This document shows, in pieces, positions 1 through 9,100 of a DNA stretch of 64,000 bases. The DNA lies in NCBI GenBank assembly GCA_032718865.1, contig JALUTQ010000038.1:496001-560000 (forward strand), given 5' to 3'. Within the stretch, counting starts at the first letter, position 1, and each line of letters starts with the position of its first letter. Both the position numbers and the translations under genes were made by a program. The stretch is from Tilletia caries (Eukaryota; Basidiomycota; Exobasidiomycetes; Tilletiales; Tilletiaceae). The notes below the pieces were generated by a model. The model did no database searches, was not told where the DNA came from, and worked only from the letters and a program-made list of their open reading frames with translations.

Positions 1-218
1 ACGTACTTATATCGAGCCTCGCACCCAACTTTCTCCCTGAACGCGACCCCCACCACCTTCTCACTTTTTCTCCTACGCTCCTCGCTCAAACGCTACGTTT
101 CTCTCTCTCAGCTTGCTTCATCACATTTCTTTTCCCACCCAGTTCCCACCCTTTTGGCTACGTTCCCACTTCTCTTCGTTCCGTTCCCAATCCTCTTCAT
201 ATCATATACATCCTTCCT
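1..218. other. Unassigned pyrimidine-rich sequence
   Basis: No ORF or family is recognisable. The stretch is C/T-rich on the + strand, like a fungal promoter or 5' leader. It abuts the broken end of the left LTR copy at 219, so it may be host sequence or a rearranged piece of the old retroelement. Confidence 0.4.
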
Positions 219-442
219 GGTTTATATAGTTTCGAGACCAGGGTCGATGAAGAGAGGAACGAAGCGATAGAAGATGCTAGAAGCGTGGAGAGTTCGCATG
301 CTGTGTGTGGCTGTGCCGAAGTCGAGGTCGAGCCGCCTGTTGGTGATGGCGGTGAGGTCAGGGATGAGCATGAGAGCGAAATGAGATCGTGGAAAATTCG
401 AGAAGTTGTCGGAACGAGAACACCGGAAGGTCATTCATGACA
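219..442 (-). repeat. 3' LTR (U3 part) of the gag-only element
   Basis: This copy matches 5417-5640 over 224 bp without a difference that I can see. It carries the CTATATAAA box on the minus strand. Similarity stops abruptly at 219, so the R/U5 part is missing. Confidence 0.8.
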
Positions 443-649
443 GTCGCTCCCTCTTTAAGCTGAGGTCTCCGAAGCTGGTAGTGGGGCTGCTGTCTGTCGG
501 CAGTCGGAGGCGCGAGTCGTGGGTGCGAGGACAGGATGTACCGATGTACGCGTGACCTGACAGTGGATCCGAGGGTCGAGGGTCGATGACATGGAGGTTG
601 AGACTGCGGTGACCGTGACTGTGACCAAGATGCTGAGACCGAGATGGCT

Positions 650-960
650 GAGGTGACTGGGTGACGGGGTTCACGGTTGGCTGAAGCTGGGACTGGGAAT
701 CCTGGGAGTCTGGGATCGAGAGTGCTGGGAGTCTGGGATCGAAATCGCTGGGAGGAGTTCGCTGGTGAAGAACCGGACTCGGTGGCTGGGGAAATCGGTG
801 GCTGGGCGACTTGATGACTGAGAGAACCGGTGGCTGGGGACTCGGTGACTGGGAAACTCGGTGGCAGGGAACATCTCGATGGCTGGCCGGACTTGATGAC
901 TGGGAAAGTGGGAAACTCGATGGCTGGCCGGACTCGGACTCGGACTCGGTGACTGGGAAA
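650..960. repeat. Degenerate tandem repeats between gag and polypurine tract
   Basis: The + strand repeats variants of CTGGGAAACTCGGTGGCTGG and GACTCGGTGACTGGGAAA many times with irregular spacing. The block lies in the non-coding part (443-1441) of the gag-only element, where pol would normally be. It creates long but meaningless open frames on the minus strand. I see no conserved protein in 443-1441. Confidence 0.6.
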
Positions 961-1441
961 AGAGGTTCGCGACGTGTGCCTTAGCACTCGCCCCCTCTGT
1001 GCGGTCGCGCCCTCGCGACAGGACAGTGCTGAGCCGCTGATGGGCTCAAGGCCGCGCGCAAGACCGGCGGAAAAGACAAAGGAGCCGGGGAACGTCACGG
1101 AGCAGCTGCGCTGGCGGGGAAGGCGGAATCTGGGAACTCTTGCGGCTAGCCATTGCCGATGGGCGCGCGCGCAGAGTTGAATGCTCGACGGGGAAGGTGC
1201 TGGGACTGGGAGGTGCCTCGAGCGAGGCAGTCAAGGCTCGGAGTGGTGGTGCAAGGTGGTGACCGGAAATTTTGAGTCGCGGAACAAGGTGGTGGTGAGA
1301 GTGAAAAAGATGGAAGTGAAAAATGTGGGGTTGAGGGCATGATGGTGGGCTCACAAAGGAAATGAACCGATGCCCGTAACTGGATGGATCGCAACGGTAT
1401 TGCAACTTGATGCGAACATGGCCGAAGGTTTGAGACAAGCC

Positions 1442-2533
1442 TCATGCGGAGGAATGAGGCTCTGCCTGGGTGGTCTTGGGATGCGAAACGACGGTGGCAA
1501 GGGACGGAGAGCCGGTGCTAGACGACGAGCCAGGCCCACCGAGGCGGAAGGAGACGGCGGCGGCTGTGTGGGCGGCAGGGCGGGCTCCATGGTTGCGCTT
1601 CTCGGGACAGGACCGGGCAATGTGACCAGGGCCGCCGCAGTACATGCAGAGACCGAGTTCTCTGCGGCGTCGCTTCTCAGCGTCAGTGAGAGGCTGGTGG
1701 CGAGGAGCAGTGGCGTCGAGGTCCATGGGCGTAGGACCGGGAGGAGCGGGGCCAGGGGAAGCAGGTCCGGAGGAGACAAAGCCGGAGGGACCAGGACTGG
1801 ACGGAGCAGGACCGAACAAGACTGGGTGAAGTTCCGGAGAGCCGGGGGTGCTGGGGAGAGTCTCGGGCTGGTCAAGGTGCTGGGATCGATCGGGTTGCCT
1901 GATGAAACGACCGGGCCGCTGGGAGAGGCGGTTTTCGAGGTTGACGGCATGGTTGGCGAGGTCTTGAACGTCCGTGATCGTCTTCTCGGAATAGGCCAGG
2001 GCGTCCTTGACATCGTCAGCGAGGCCTTCGTAGAACTGGGCCCGGAGGGCCTCGTCGTTCCAGCCGAGCTGGGAGGAAAGCTGGAAGAACCGGGTGGCGT
2101 AAAAGGCGGCGGAATCGGTCTGGGTGAGGCGGAGGAGTTCTCGGGTGATGCGACGCTTGTGGTCGGGATCTCCGTGCGAGTGGAGGAAGACGTGCTCGAA
2201 CTGGGACCAAGAGAGATTGCTGGCGTCACCGGAGCGGAGCATGGGCTCGAACCACTCGAACGCCTTCCCGCGGAGCCATGAGGCGGCGTAGACGATCTTG
2301 CTCGTGTCGGTGGGAAAGGAAGAGGGGTTCGCGGAGAAGTTGAGCTTGACGTGGGCGAGGAATGTGTTGGCGTCCTTCTTGCGAGTACCATCGAAGGTAG
2401 GAGGATCGGCAACTTTGACCTTGAAGTTGGGCTCGGTGGCGACGAACGCGGATTGCTGGACAAGGAGGCGGCGGAGCTCGGCAACCTCTGCGACGAGAGC
2501 GTCGTAGGAGGGACTGGGCGAGTCTTGGGACAT
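1442..2533 (-). CDS. Retrotransposon Gag with CCHC zinc knuckle
   Basis: This 363-residue protein forms the structural capsid/nucleocapsid of a Ty3/gypsy-type element. The N-terminus (about residues 1-27) is a short coiled coil (DALVAEVAELRRLLVQQ). A retrotransposon gag capsid domain follows (about 35-200), with the typical F-W-F pattern around KAFEWFEP. A proline/serine-rich linker comes next, then a C-x2-C-x4-H-x4-C knuckle (CMYCGGPGHIARSC) near residue 300. The start is the first ATG after the leader. No protease, reverse transcriptase or integrase follows, because the next kilobase is repeats and then the 3' LTR. The copy therefore cannot move alone but could supply Gag in trans. The frame is intact, which suggests either recent origin or selection. 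Confidence 0.8.
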   Translation of the reverse strand: MSQDSPSPSYDALVAEVAELRRLLVQQSAFVATEPNFKVKVADPPTFDGTRKKDANTFLAHVKLNFSANPSSFPTDTSKIVYAASWLRGKAFEWFEPMLRSGDASNLSWSQFEHVFLHSHGDPDHKRRITRELLRLTQTDSAAFYATRFFQLSSQLGWNDEALRAQFYEGLADDVKDALAYSEKTITDVQDLANHAVNLENRLSQRPGRFIRQPDRSQHLDQPETLPSTPGSPELHPVLFGPAPSSPGPSGFVSSGPASPGPAPPGPTPMDLDATAPRHQPLTDAEKRRRRELGLCMYCGGPGHIARSCPEKRNHGARPAAHTAAAVSFRLGGPGSSSSTGSPSLATVVSHPKTTQAEPHSSA

Positions 2534-2750
2534 GGCGAGGCGGACAAGGACTCGGTGGCGACTAGGGCTGGGTGCGGTAGCTCGGGGCCAGTGGTTGACG
2601 ATCCGGTCTACTGTAAGAACTGGATGCTAGAAGGCTGGGAATCAAGGCAAAGTGGAGGCTGAAGGCCGGGAGCTAACGCTCGAGCCACAAGGCAAGGTGG
2701 AAAACAGATAGAAGGGTGTGTGATTGTAGTGCAAAGGAGGGCTCGATAAG

Positions 2751-3009
2751 TGTACTGACTAGAGATTGAGATCAACTAGTAGTAAGTGCAGAAGTGCAAG
2801 TGACAAGTGAAAGAGCAGTGATGAATGACAATGGACTAGGGAAAGAAGTACAGTGAGGAGAGCGATGAGGAGGAAGGAGAGAAGGCTCTCGGCCGAGAGA
2901 TGGACTGTTGCTATGCGGGAGGAAGGTGACGCGTGAGAGAAGAGGGACGAAAGATAAAAGAAGGAAAGGAAGATAAGATAATGGAACCACGTGGACCTCG
3001 TCCAGCACA
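2751..3009 (-). repeat. 3' LTR of FHA-like element copy 1
   Basis: This repeat pairs with 5104-5362. It contains the palindrome TCTCGGCCGAGA (2887-2898) and an E-box CACGTG (2988-2993), both shared with the LTR of copy 2. Confidence 0.9.
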
Positions 3010-3221
3010 TCCCCGCACCAAAGCAGACGACTGTCCCGAGTCGTGATGGTGGAAGAATCGCAGCTGGTGTGGGGCATAGGCGAATGGGTACGTAGCGCAG
3101 AAGAGAAGTGGCTGATGGAATGGAAGGGATTATGCGCGTGATGCAAACAGAACCGAGAAAAACGAGGGCGAACGGAGAAGTGGCGTGAGGGACCGAGCTA
3201 GTTGGTGTGTGTCGTGGAGTG

Positions 3222-4940
3222 TCAGGAACAGAGCCAGAAAGAAAGGTATGAGGGCGGAAACATCTGTGAGCCGCAAGGCAAGTTTGACATGGCCGTAAGA
3301 GAAGCGACAAGGTGGCGAAGAAGAACGTGAAGTTGTGACCAAGCCGGAAGAAGAGAGCCGCAATGCGGTGCTGTCGTCAATGGAACCAAGGGAGGGAGAA
3401 CTTGTGACGGAGGGGATGGGAACAAGAACGAGTTGTGGAGCGTTGGTGTAGGGCATGCCGACAGCTGAGAGGTTGAGACGCACAAAGGAGCGACCGGCAT
3501 AGCAGATCGAGTCGGCGAGCCAGCGGCAGCATTGGGTTCCGTGAGCGGGGCAGCGATGATGGATGGCGGCCACAGCACAGCGGAAGGCGGAGGCGAGCTG
3601 ACAGCAGAGGGAGCACCGGGCTGACGCGCTGCTGAGAAAGTGCCGTGTCCCGAAAGTGACGATGCCGAAGAGAGAAGCGGAAGCAACCGCGATTGAGCGC
3701 ACTCGATGGAAGCAAGCCGGTAGCAGGCGGAAGCAGACGTTGCAAAAGTGTAGGATCGGGAAGATGCAACCGAAGAAATTGGTCCAGCGCCTGACCCCAG
3801 TTCCAGAACAGCACGTCGTGCAGCCAGCCAACCTTGGCGAAAGCGATCCAGTGCAACCGAGAGACCTGTAATGCAGGTGGACGACGCGCCGGCGGTTTCA
3901 TTGGAGGGGAAAGGTCCCAGAATTCCAAGAGAGGGACTCGGCGCCGAAATGTGCGACGTGGCTGGAACACTGGAAGCTTTCCTCGGTGACGGGTCCCATG
4001 AAGCCTGAAAAGGAGGAGGTGTTGGAGCCAATGGAGGAGAGGAAGGCGACGGTGCCGACGTGAGTGGAGACGAGGAGGATGAGGGTACCGAAGCTGGTAC
4101 CGAAGTAGTGATGGGACGGTGAGCGGAGGTCGAAGGAATAAAGGGCGATGGAGAAGTGAGTACCGAAGTTCGAGCAGTAGGATCGCGGGGAGGACAGGGC
4201 GCTGGAGGAGGGGGTGACGTCGAGGAGTCGGTCCGATCCGTCGACGGAAACTGCGAGGGAGTAGGGGACGACCCCGCTTCAACCGGACACGCGTTGATGA
4301 GTTGCGCATATGTACGAGGGGTGGCGAAAGAAGCTGACTCCGGATTTTGGAGCGCTGATGAGGATGATGTGCCGGCCCCAGAGGCCTGGTCCTGCCGCCG
4401 TCGAGTGGCTTCCTCCACAGATCTGCCGCGCACATCCTCAACGAGATCACGTACCCCGTTCCAGTTGGTGCCTGCCGGGGCGGGGGCCGGAAGCTTGCCG
4501 TCGATGGGAAGCTCCAGAGGAAAGTGAGCCGTTGTGTCGGCCTGCAGTGCAAGCGCCGCCCCAAGCTCCACCCGACCAATACCAATTGCAGCTTCCGTTC
4601 GCTGGTCGGACGAGAACGAAAAGTATGCAACGCGGACAGCGTATGTGGCCGATATTGGTTTCGAAGCGTCCGCGGAGCGTATGTGGAGCGTATCACCGGT
4701 GCGAAGACGCCGGGGTGTTTTGGCGGCAGGAACACCATTGTGGAGAACGTCACAGCTGCTGCGATTGCAGTAGATAACGGGGTGATTGTCGTGTATGTGT
4801 AGGAGAGGTTGCGCGTTGACAGGGAAGTTGATGGGAAGCGAGAAGTCGTCGACGTCGTATGGCGCCAAGAGCGGATGAAGAAGGATGATGGACGGCTTCA
4901 GGCTGTCGTCCCTTGGCGTAAGATCGAGGACGGTGAACAT
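3222..4940 (-). CDS. FHA-like protein of non-autonomous LTR element (copy 1)
   Basis: The 572-residue protein is counted from the ATG at 4940; the frame stays open 40 codons further but the leader translation looks non-coding. Residues about 45-95 resemble the second half of a forkhead-associated domain: a strand pair, then CDVLHNG and, 20 residues on, LRTGDTLHI, followed by VRVAY. The middle is long, Pro/Ser/Thr/Ala-rich and probably disordered. A conserved helical patch near the C-terminus (LDRFRQGWLAARRAVLELG) recurs in copy 2 as a related A-x-x-x-A-R-R motif. I see no Gag, zinc-knuckle or enzyme motif. The FHA assignment is inference from a short pattern; the coding status is supported by conservation between the two copies. 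Confidence 0.6.
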   Translation of the reverse strand: MFTVLDLTPRDDSLKPSIILLHPLLAPYDVDDFSLPINFPVNAQPLLHIHDNHPVIYCNRSSCDVLHNGVPAAKTPRRLRTGDTLHIRSADASKPISATYAVRVAYFSFSSDQRTEAAIGIGRVELGAALALQADTTAHFPLELPIDGKLPAPAPAGTNWNGVRDLVEDVRGRSVEEATRRRQDQASGAGTSSSSALQNPESASFATPRTYAQLINACPVEAGSSPTPSQFPSTDRTDSSTSPPPPAPCPPRDPTARTSVLTSPSPFIPSTSAHRPITTSVPASVPSSSSSPLTSAPSPSSPPLAPTPPPFQASWDPSPRKASSVPATSHISAPSPSLGILGPFPSNETAGASSTCITGLSVALDRFRQGWLAARRAVLELGSGAGPISSVASSRSYTFATSASACYRLASIECAQSRLLPLLSSASSLSGHGTFSAARQPGAPSAVSSPPPSAVLWPPSIIAAPLTEPNAAAGSPTRSAMPVAPLCVSTSQLSACPTPTLHNSFLFPSPPSQVLPPLVPLTTAPHCGSLLPAWSQLHVLLRHLVASLTAMSNLPCGSQMFPPSYLSFWLCS

Positions 4941-5103
4941 CTTGAAGAGAGGAAGTAGTGAAGAAGAGAGAGGGGTGAGACTGTGAGAGGCAGAGGGAGA
5001 GGAGTAAAGGGACCAGGGAGGAAATGAAGGGAGTAAGGGTGGTACGCGCGGGTCTCTCAACCTGCGTCAGTCGCTCAGTGGAGAAAATCCACTCTCATCA
5101 CCA

Positions 5104-5362
5104 TGTACTGACTAGAGATTGAGATCAACTAGTAGTAAGTGCAGAAGTGCAAGTGACAAGTGAAAGAGCAGTGATGAATGACAATGGACTAGGGAAAGAA
5201 GTACAGTGAGGAGAGCGATGAGGAGGAAGGAGAGAAGGCTCTCGGCCGAGAGATGGACTGTTGCTATGCGGGAGGAAGGTGACGCGTGAGAGAAGAGGGA
5301 CGAAAGATAAAAGAAGGAAAGGAAGATAAGATAATGGAACCACGTGGACCTCGTCCAGCACA
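5104..5362 (-). repeat. 5' LTR of FHA-like element copy 1
   Basis: This repeat is identical by eye to 2751-3009. Its inner edge on the minus strand is followed at once by the TGGTGATGAGAGT primer-binding site. Confidence 0.9.
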
Positions 5363-5416
5363 ATAAGACACAAGACCGGATGGGGAGAACAGCCAGAGAG
5401 AGCAGGAGAGAGCAGG

Positions 5417-5640
5417 GGTTTATATAGTTTCGAGACCAGGGTCGATGAAGAGAGGAACGAAGCGATAGAAGATGCTAGAAGCGTGGAGAGTTCGCATGCT
5501 GTGTGTGGCTGTGCCGAAGTCGAGGTCGAGCCGCCTGTTGGTGATGGCGGTGAGGTCAGGGATGAGCATGAGAGCGAAATGAGATCGTGGAAAATTCGAG
5601 AAGTTGTCGGAACGAGAACACCGGAAGGTCATTCATGACA
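5417..5640 (-). repeat. 5' LTR (U3 part) of the gag-only element
   Basis: This repeat pairs with 219-442. It continues leftward past 5417 as pyrimidine-rich (minus-strand) R/U5-like sequence until it meets the inserted FHA-like element at 5367. Confidence 0.75.
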
Positions 5641-6146
5641 CCGATCCAGCGCGACATCTTCACCCCACTGACCACTCTTCTTCGGCGCAGAGCTCCACAT
5701 TCCGACTGTAGAGGATATCGGCACGCCCGGTCGTCTGGCCGAATGGAGGCCAATGTCGGCCAGGTCGTCAAGCTGCTGGAGATCTCGCTGAGCGGAGGGC
5801 CGGTCAAGGCGATTGGACGTGAGTCGGCAAGCTGATCTGTCTCACAATCAATGGTTCTCCGTCACCACACGTCCTCTTCTCTCTGCTACGTGTACTCTGC
5901 AACTCTTCCCTGACCCGTGATCTTATCTCTTTCTTCTTGCCTGAATGGCCTTTTGCATGTGTTTTGACAGAATACTGCGCAATAGGCAGGCTACGGTGAG
6001 AGGATGTTCGATGGAGGAGTGCATATTTGATTGTTCGGTGATAGGATGGTGTGGAGTGTGAAGGGGGAACACGGTAATAGAGTGCGTGACAGGAAAGTTG
6101 CTTGTTGCTAGACCTGTCACAGGTCGGCTTCACCTAACAGTGGGGC
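5641..6146. other. Unassigned sequence; possible exon remnant, then 3' region of the cysteine-rich gene
   Basis: The + strand from 5641 to about 5810 reads open and protein-like ([21 protein letters not shown] near its end), then meets GTGAGT, which could be a splice donor. Its 5' side is cut by the LTR at 5640. I do not recognise the family. The rest (5810-6146) is probably the 3' untranslated part of the minus-strand cysteine-rich gene ending at 6147. Confidence 0.3.
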
Positions 6147-9100
6147 TCACTTCCAATTCGTTTCACAATAGGGCTCACACCCATAGCACTTCATATGACA
6201 CTCGTCGGGGTGCCTTGAGTTAGACTCCATGCAGCTCGAAAAGCATTCGTTCTGAGAATAAATTCATAACTGTTCAGTCATTCCACACTTGAATCACAAC
6301 TATTGTAACGGACGGGATGGAGAAGGGTCGGGTGAACTAGGTGCGGGCTTCGGGATCTGGTGGGGCTGCTTGGAAGGTCGAGACTGATGGTCGATGGGTA
6401 CCACTGGTGAGGATCGGGGCGAGATCCACGGTCATGAAGGAGGAATTCCTCGTCTCATTGCTGCGCACGACTTCGACTGTAACGTACACACACTTGAATC
6501 CAGACACATTTCCCAATTCTCATTTACAGACCCGGTTTCTTGTTACACTTGGTAGCTCCGCCTCGTCCCAGCGCAGCGCACACGGGACAACGAGGGACAG
6601 ACACAGCAAGACCTGGCGAAGCGCCAGACAGCTTGCTTACATTCCGCTTTCGGTCGCCTCAAGAGCAGCTCTTGTCATGACGACAACTCAGACAACGAAG
6701 GCGAAGACTGGAAACGTTCCAGTATCGGAGACCCAGTAGAGCCGGGCTTCGACTTCCAGCGCGTCTGGAATACCTCGACCCCAGACCGGACATCCAGTCG
6801 GATCGGTCATGTCGACACCGGCGCAGAAGACTCGGGAAGAGCGACTTGAAGAGCTCTCCCGACTTCGGACGCAGCAAACGGAAACTCCTTCGGATGAGGA
6901 GCGGGATCGAAAGCAGAGGGAGGCTATCGAAGCCCTGCTCAAGATCAAGGAGGATCAGAGACGGAAGGACAAGGAGCGGCGGGAGCGACGTCGAACGATC
7001 CATCAACTAGAGAAGGAACTCAACCCTTCTGGATCTCGACAGTCCTCAAGCTCCGGCGAGTCCGACCAAACGACGTCGACAAGGGCACGAGGTTCGACGT
7101 CAGCTTCAAGTGCAAAGAGAATCGGAGACTTGGAGTCTAGGAATGTACTAAACAGCATGTGCTGTCTAGCAAGTATGGCAAAGGCAAGAGGTATGAATCG
7201 ATGTCGAGAGCTAGGTACAGTGAGAAGTGTGATGCGAAGGTGACAGGGAGAGAGAGAGAAGGGTCTCGGCCGAGAGAAAGAAGAGAGGAAAGTGGAGAAG
7301 AAAGGGAAAGAGAAGGAAGGGAGGATATAAGATAAGATAAGATAGATGGCCACGTGGTTAAGCCACGTGGTCCCATCTAGCACATCACCGCCCAAAAGAA
7401 GACGACCGTCTCGGGTTGTCATGGGCAAAAGTAGTGCAACGCGGGGAGGTCAGGATCAAGGAATGACAAGAAACGCAGGAACGGCAATGGAAAGCGAGAA
7501 TGGAAACAAGTGGGGCTGGTATGACGAGGCGAGTACCGGTATCGAGCATGGATTTGAGACAAGGAGAAGTCGGGACAATGGTTGGGCGGAGTGTGCGACG
7601 GTGATGTCGAGCGAACAGGCGACTGGCAAAGGTCGGTTGCGGGAAGAACAGACTGAGCTGATGCCGGTGCCGTCGCCTTTATCGCTCGAAACGTGGGTTG
7701 ATACTCCGGTGCCGAGTCTGCTAGCACGCATGGCGTACTGATCGTCGATTGAGAGCCAGTCGTCGTTGCGGCCAGAGGCGAAAGAACATCGACATCTAAT
7801 GCTCGGCGAGCATCCATCCACGCTGAGAAGACACGGGCGATCGCCTGATGGATGGACGAGTCGTACGATGGTTTCGAGAGGCGTTCGCGCTCCTGCATCC
7901 ATCTTCGTGCCTGCGTCCAAGCAATCTGCACGCGACCGAGTGCGACCAGTGCAGATGACACCGGGCACGGGACTGATGAAGTCGCTCTCGGCACAGGAGC
8001 GTCGGTGGTCGGGAAGATGGAAGGCGGTGTATCCGATCGGGTAAGGATCTCCCGAACTGCTGCTGCGACGGCTGATGTGTACTGGGTAGGCTGTTCTGGA
8101 CGGTCTGGACGGTGCGAAGAGACGGCGTCGTTGGTGTCGGAAAGACATAGGTTGGCGAGATCATTGTGGACTGGAGACAACGATGGCGAAGTTGACCGAG
8201 AAGTGGTGACGGATACCGAGGTCGGTACCGAAGTCACAGCCAATGAAGGCGCATCATTCAAAACCTCCTGGCCACTGGACGCAAGATGTCTGTAGGTATC
8301 CGACGTCGCGATGATTCCGAGGACGCGAGTATCGTCCGCTCGCCTGTTGCCAGCATCTGATGTCGACAAACGATCACAGTGTGATGCGGATGGAGGGACG
8401 CAAAGACGGTACGGTGTCGACGCGCGGACGAAGTCTCCGTACCGGAACGTGTCAGGAGAAGTCGGCGCCGAATCTGGCGGCGAGCGAACCAGATAGTTTC
8501 GTGCCGTTACGTCGTCGGTTGCTGGGCAGGGTGCTGAGATGACGGTTGTCGTGGAAAAGGCGGGTGAAGGCGACGATATTGCCGTAGAAGAGTGCGGCGA
8601 GGAGAGAAGGTCCGCCCGCCGGAGGCAGTCGTCCACGATATCGTCCGTGTGCTGCTTGATGAGCAATGGACGCGGACGGAGCGAGCCTTGGCGTGGTGAA
8701 GAGGCGGATGGGAGGGTTTGGACCTCGGAAGGGAGGGTATCTGCCGCCAGTACCGTTGTCGGTACCGAAGTGAGGCGAGCTGACGGAGACGGAGCGGACG
8801 GTGCTGTAGAATGGGTGGGGCTGCAGGGGACTGTAGAAGAATTGGCGGCCTTCGGCAGGACGTAGCGAGGTGTTGCGGGAAAACTGTTGGATGATGGGAC
8901 GTCGGGAAGCTGAGGAAGAGGAGAGAGGTGGTATGCCACCTTGACGAGAAGGATCTCGTCTCGGAATGAGCAGTGTTGAGAGGCGATGTGAAGGCGGTCC
9001 TCGTCCTGAAGCAGGACAGCACCTCGCAGAGTGGGAAGTGGCTCGGCGCAATTGTTGATGAAGATGTCGTAATTTTCGGAGACTGCTTGGAGGTAAGGAC

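Larger units (their letters stand above)
2751..5362 (-). mobile_element. Non-autonomous LTR retrotransposon encoding an FHA-like ORF (copy 1)
   Basis: Two 259-bp LTRs (2751-3009 and 5104-5362), identical by eye, start TGTACTGACT and end CCAGCACA on the + strand. The element is flanked by a perfect 5-bp target duplication ATAAG (2746-2750 and 5363-5367). On the minus strand the sequence directly after the 5' LTR is TGGTGATGAGAGT, a primer-binding site beginning with the obligatory TGG. The 2.1 kb interior carries one long minus-strand ORF and no protease, reverse transcriptase, RNase H or integrase. The element sits inside the right-hand LTR/leader of the older gag-only element. A sister copy lies at 7144-9609. 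The identical LTRs mean it is young and must be moved in trans. Confidence 0.88.
219..5640 (-). mobile_element. Gag-only Ty3-like LTR retrotransposon remnant, itself interrupted
   Basis: A 224-bp direct repeat (219-442 and 5417-5640, identical by eye) bounds the element. Read on the minus strand the repeat starts TGTCATGAATG and contains a CTATATAAA box, as expected for the U3 part of an LTR. A purine-rich run (AAAGAGGGAG on the minus strand, just right of 442) sits where the polypurine tract should be, which places the 3' LTR on the left. Between the repeats only a gag ORF survives and no pol is present. The left copy stops at 219, so the LTR is truncated there and no target duplication can be scored. 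A second LTR element (2751-5362) is inserted near the right-hand LTR/leader. The exact inner end of the right LTR is not certain; a TTCTTACA end near 2612 on the minus strand is possible. Confidence 0.7.

Noticed and set aside
1351..2547. 398-codon minus-strand open frame overlapping the gag gene
   Set aside because: It is a Pro/Ser-rich shadow of the gag frame with no domain; the 1442-2533 frame holds the capsid and zinc-knuckle motifs.
3377..4753. 458-codon minus-strand frame inside FHA-like element copy 1
   Set aside because: It is an Arg/Leu/His/Pro-rich alternate frame of the low-complexity middle of the 3222-4940 ORF and has no counterpart in copy 2.
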